Shown: in pieces, positions 32,166 to 32,260 of the stretch
Layout: every line of letters begins with the position of its first letter
Position numbering within the stretch: the stretch's first letter is position 1
Assembly: GCA_021014945.1 (NCBI GenBank)
Contig: MU266611.1
Coordinates: 1-32,260, forward strand
Origin: Leucogyrophana mollusca
Lineage: Eukaryota > Basidiomycota > Agaricomycetes > Boletales
Direction: 5' to 3'
DNA: 32,260 bases
Program-made: the position numbers and the translations under genes
The notes under the pieces: model-generated
Database searches by the model: none
The model's input: the letters and a program-made list of their open reading frames with translations, nothing else
Told to the model about the DNA's origin: nothing

Positions 32166-32260
32166 TGGATTAGAACCTCGTTATCACAACTTAGAGCACG
32201 TGTTTGCGACGTTTTGCTTCCGCATGCAACCCTACGCAACCTTTGTCGATTCTTAAGTCT
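32126..32260 (-). repeat. Right terminal inverted repeat
   Basis: Reverse complement of 1-135 with five mismatches. Homology begins at 32126 and reaches the last base of the window. It overlaps the predicted 3' end of WD40-B by 40 bases. Confidence 0.97.

Larger units (their letters stand above)
1..32260. mobile_element. Complete giant TIR-bounded DNA transposon, CACTA/Plavaka-like, with cargo genes
   Basis: The window begins and ends with the same 135-bp sequence in inverted orientation, and an apparently intact Tnp2/Plavaka-type transposase lies just inside the left repeat. Between the repeats are ten further multi-exon genes, in both orientations. Seen directly: the repeats, the transposase and the paralogous cargo pairs. 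Known of the family: CACTA-superfamily elements carry terminal inverted repeats and a DDE/RNase H-fold transposase, and fungal members can be large. Inferred: that the whole 32.26 kb moves as a unit. The window stops at the repeat tips, so the target-site duplication that would prove insertion is not visible. A chance genomic inverted repeat bounding unrelated genes is unlikely given the sharp start of identity at both extreme bases. Confidence 0.88.

Noticed and set aside
1..32260. Starship, Helitron, Maverick/Polinton or retrotransposon identity
   Set aside because: No tyrosine recombinase, Rep/helicase, protein-primed polymerase, integrase or reverse-transcriptase motifs were seen. The transposase motifs are of CACTA/Tnp2 type.
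1..32260. CRISPR arrays, rRNA genes or bacterial operon signals
   Set aside because: No regular spacer repeats or rRNA-like sequence, and the genes are spliced and eukaryotic.

Overview
The window reads as one complete giant DNA transposon from a mushroom-forming basidiomycete (Agaricomycete). The evidence for the host is many 50-65 bp introns with GTRNGT..YAG borders, TATA boxes 80-160 bp upstream of start codons, and the Tnp2-like transposase family that is abundant in Agaricomycetes. The first and last 135 bases are inverted copies of each other (130/135 identical; one mismatch in the outer 117), so the window is bounded exactly by terminal inverted repeats (TIRs). Nothing outside the element is visible, so no target-site duplication can be seen. 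All gene models below were spliced by eye from intron borders, reading-frame continuity and comparison between paralogs.

Left arm (1-11.8 kb): an apparently intact 1255-residue CACTA-superfamily (Plavaka/Tnp2-like) transposase on the minus strand in five exons; a 'PWG' protein (PWG-A) of unknown function; a five-exon gene carrying one probable frameshift; a WD40 protein with a C-terminal membrane anchor (WD40-A); a second PWG protein (PWG-B); and a RING-finger protein (RING-A).

Middle (11.8-21.4 kb): a gene-poor stretch, GC-rich in part, with several broken reading frames, a diverged ~220 bp tandem duplication and a ~20 bp-period degenerate minisatellite. Inside it lies one intact three-exon gene (17.0-18.7 kb) whose C-terminal half looks like a 2-oxoglutarate/Fe(II) dioxygenase of TET/JBP type. 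That would be a DNA-base oxidase, a class known to travel with basidiomycete transposons.

Right arm (21.4-32.3 kb): a six-exon gene of unknown function, a second RING protein (RING-B), a 1398-residue mostly disordered protein built partly from tandemly duplicated phase-0 mini-exons, and a second membrane-anchored WD40 protein (WD40-B) whose last exon runs into the right TIR.

Three cargo families (PWG, RING, WD40-membrane) are each present twice within the same element, with conserved intron positions. A transposase, possible DNA-modification enzyme, two RING E3-like proteins and two anchored WD40 scaffolds held between one pair of TIRs suggest a self-mobilising accessory package rather than random captured genes. 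What the package does is inference.
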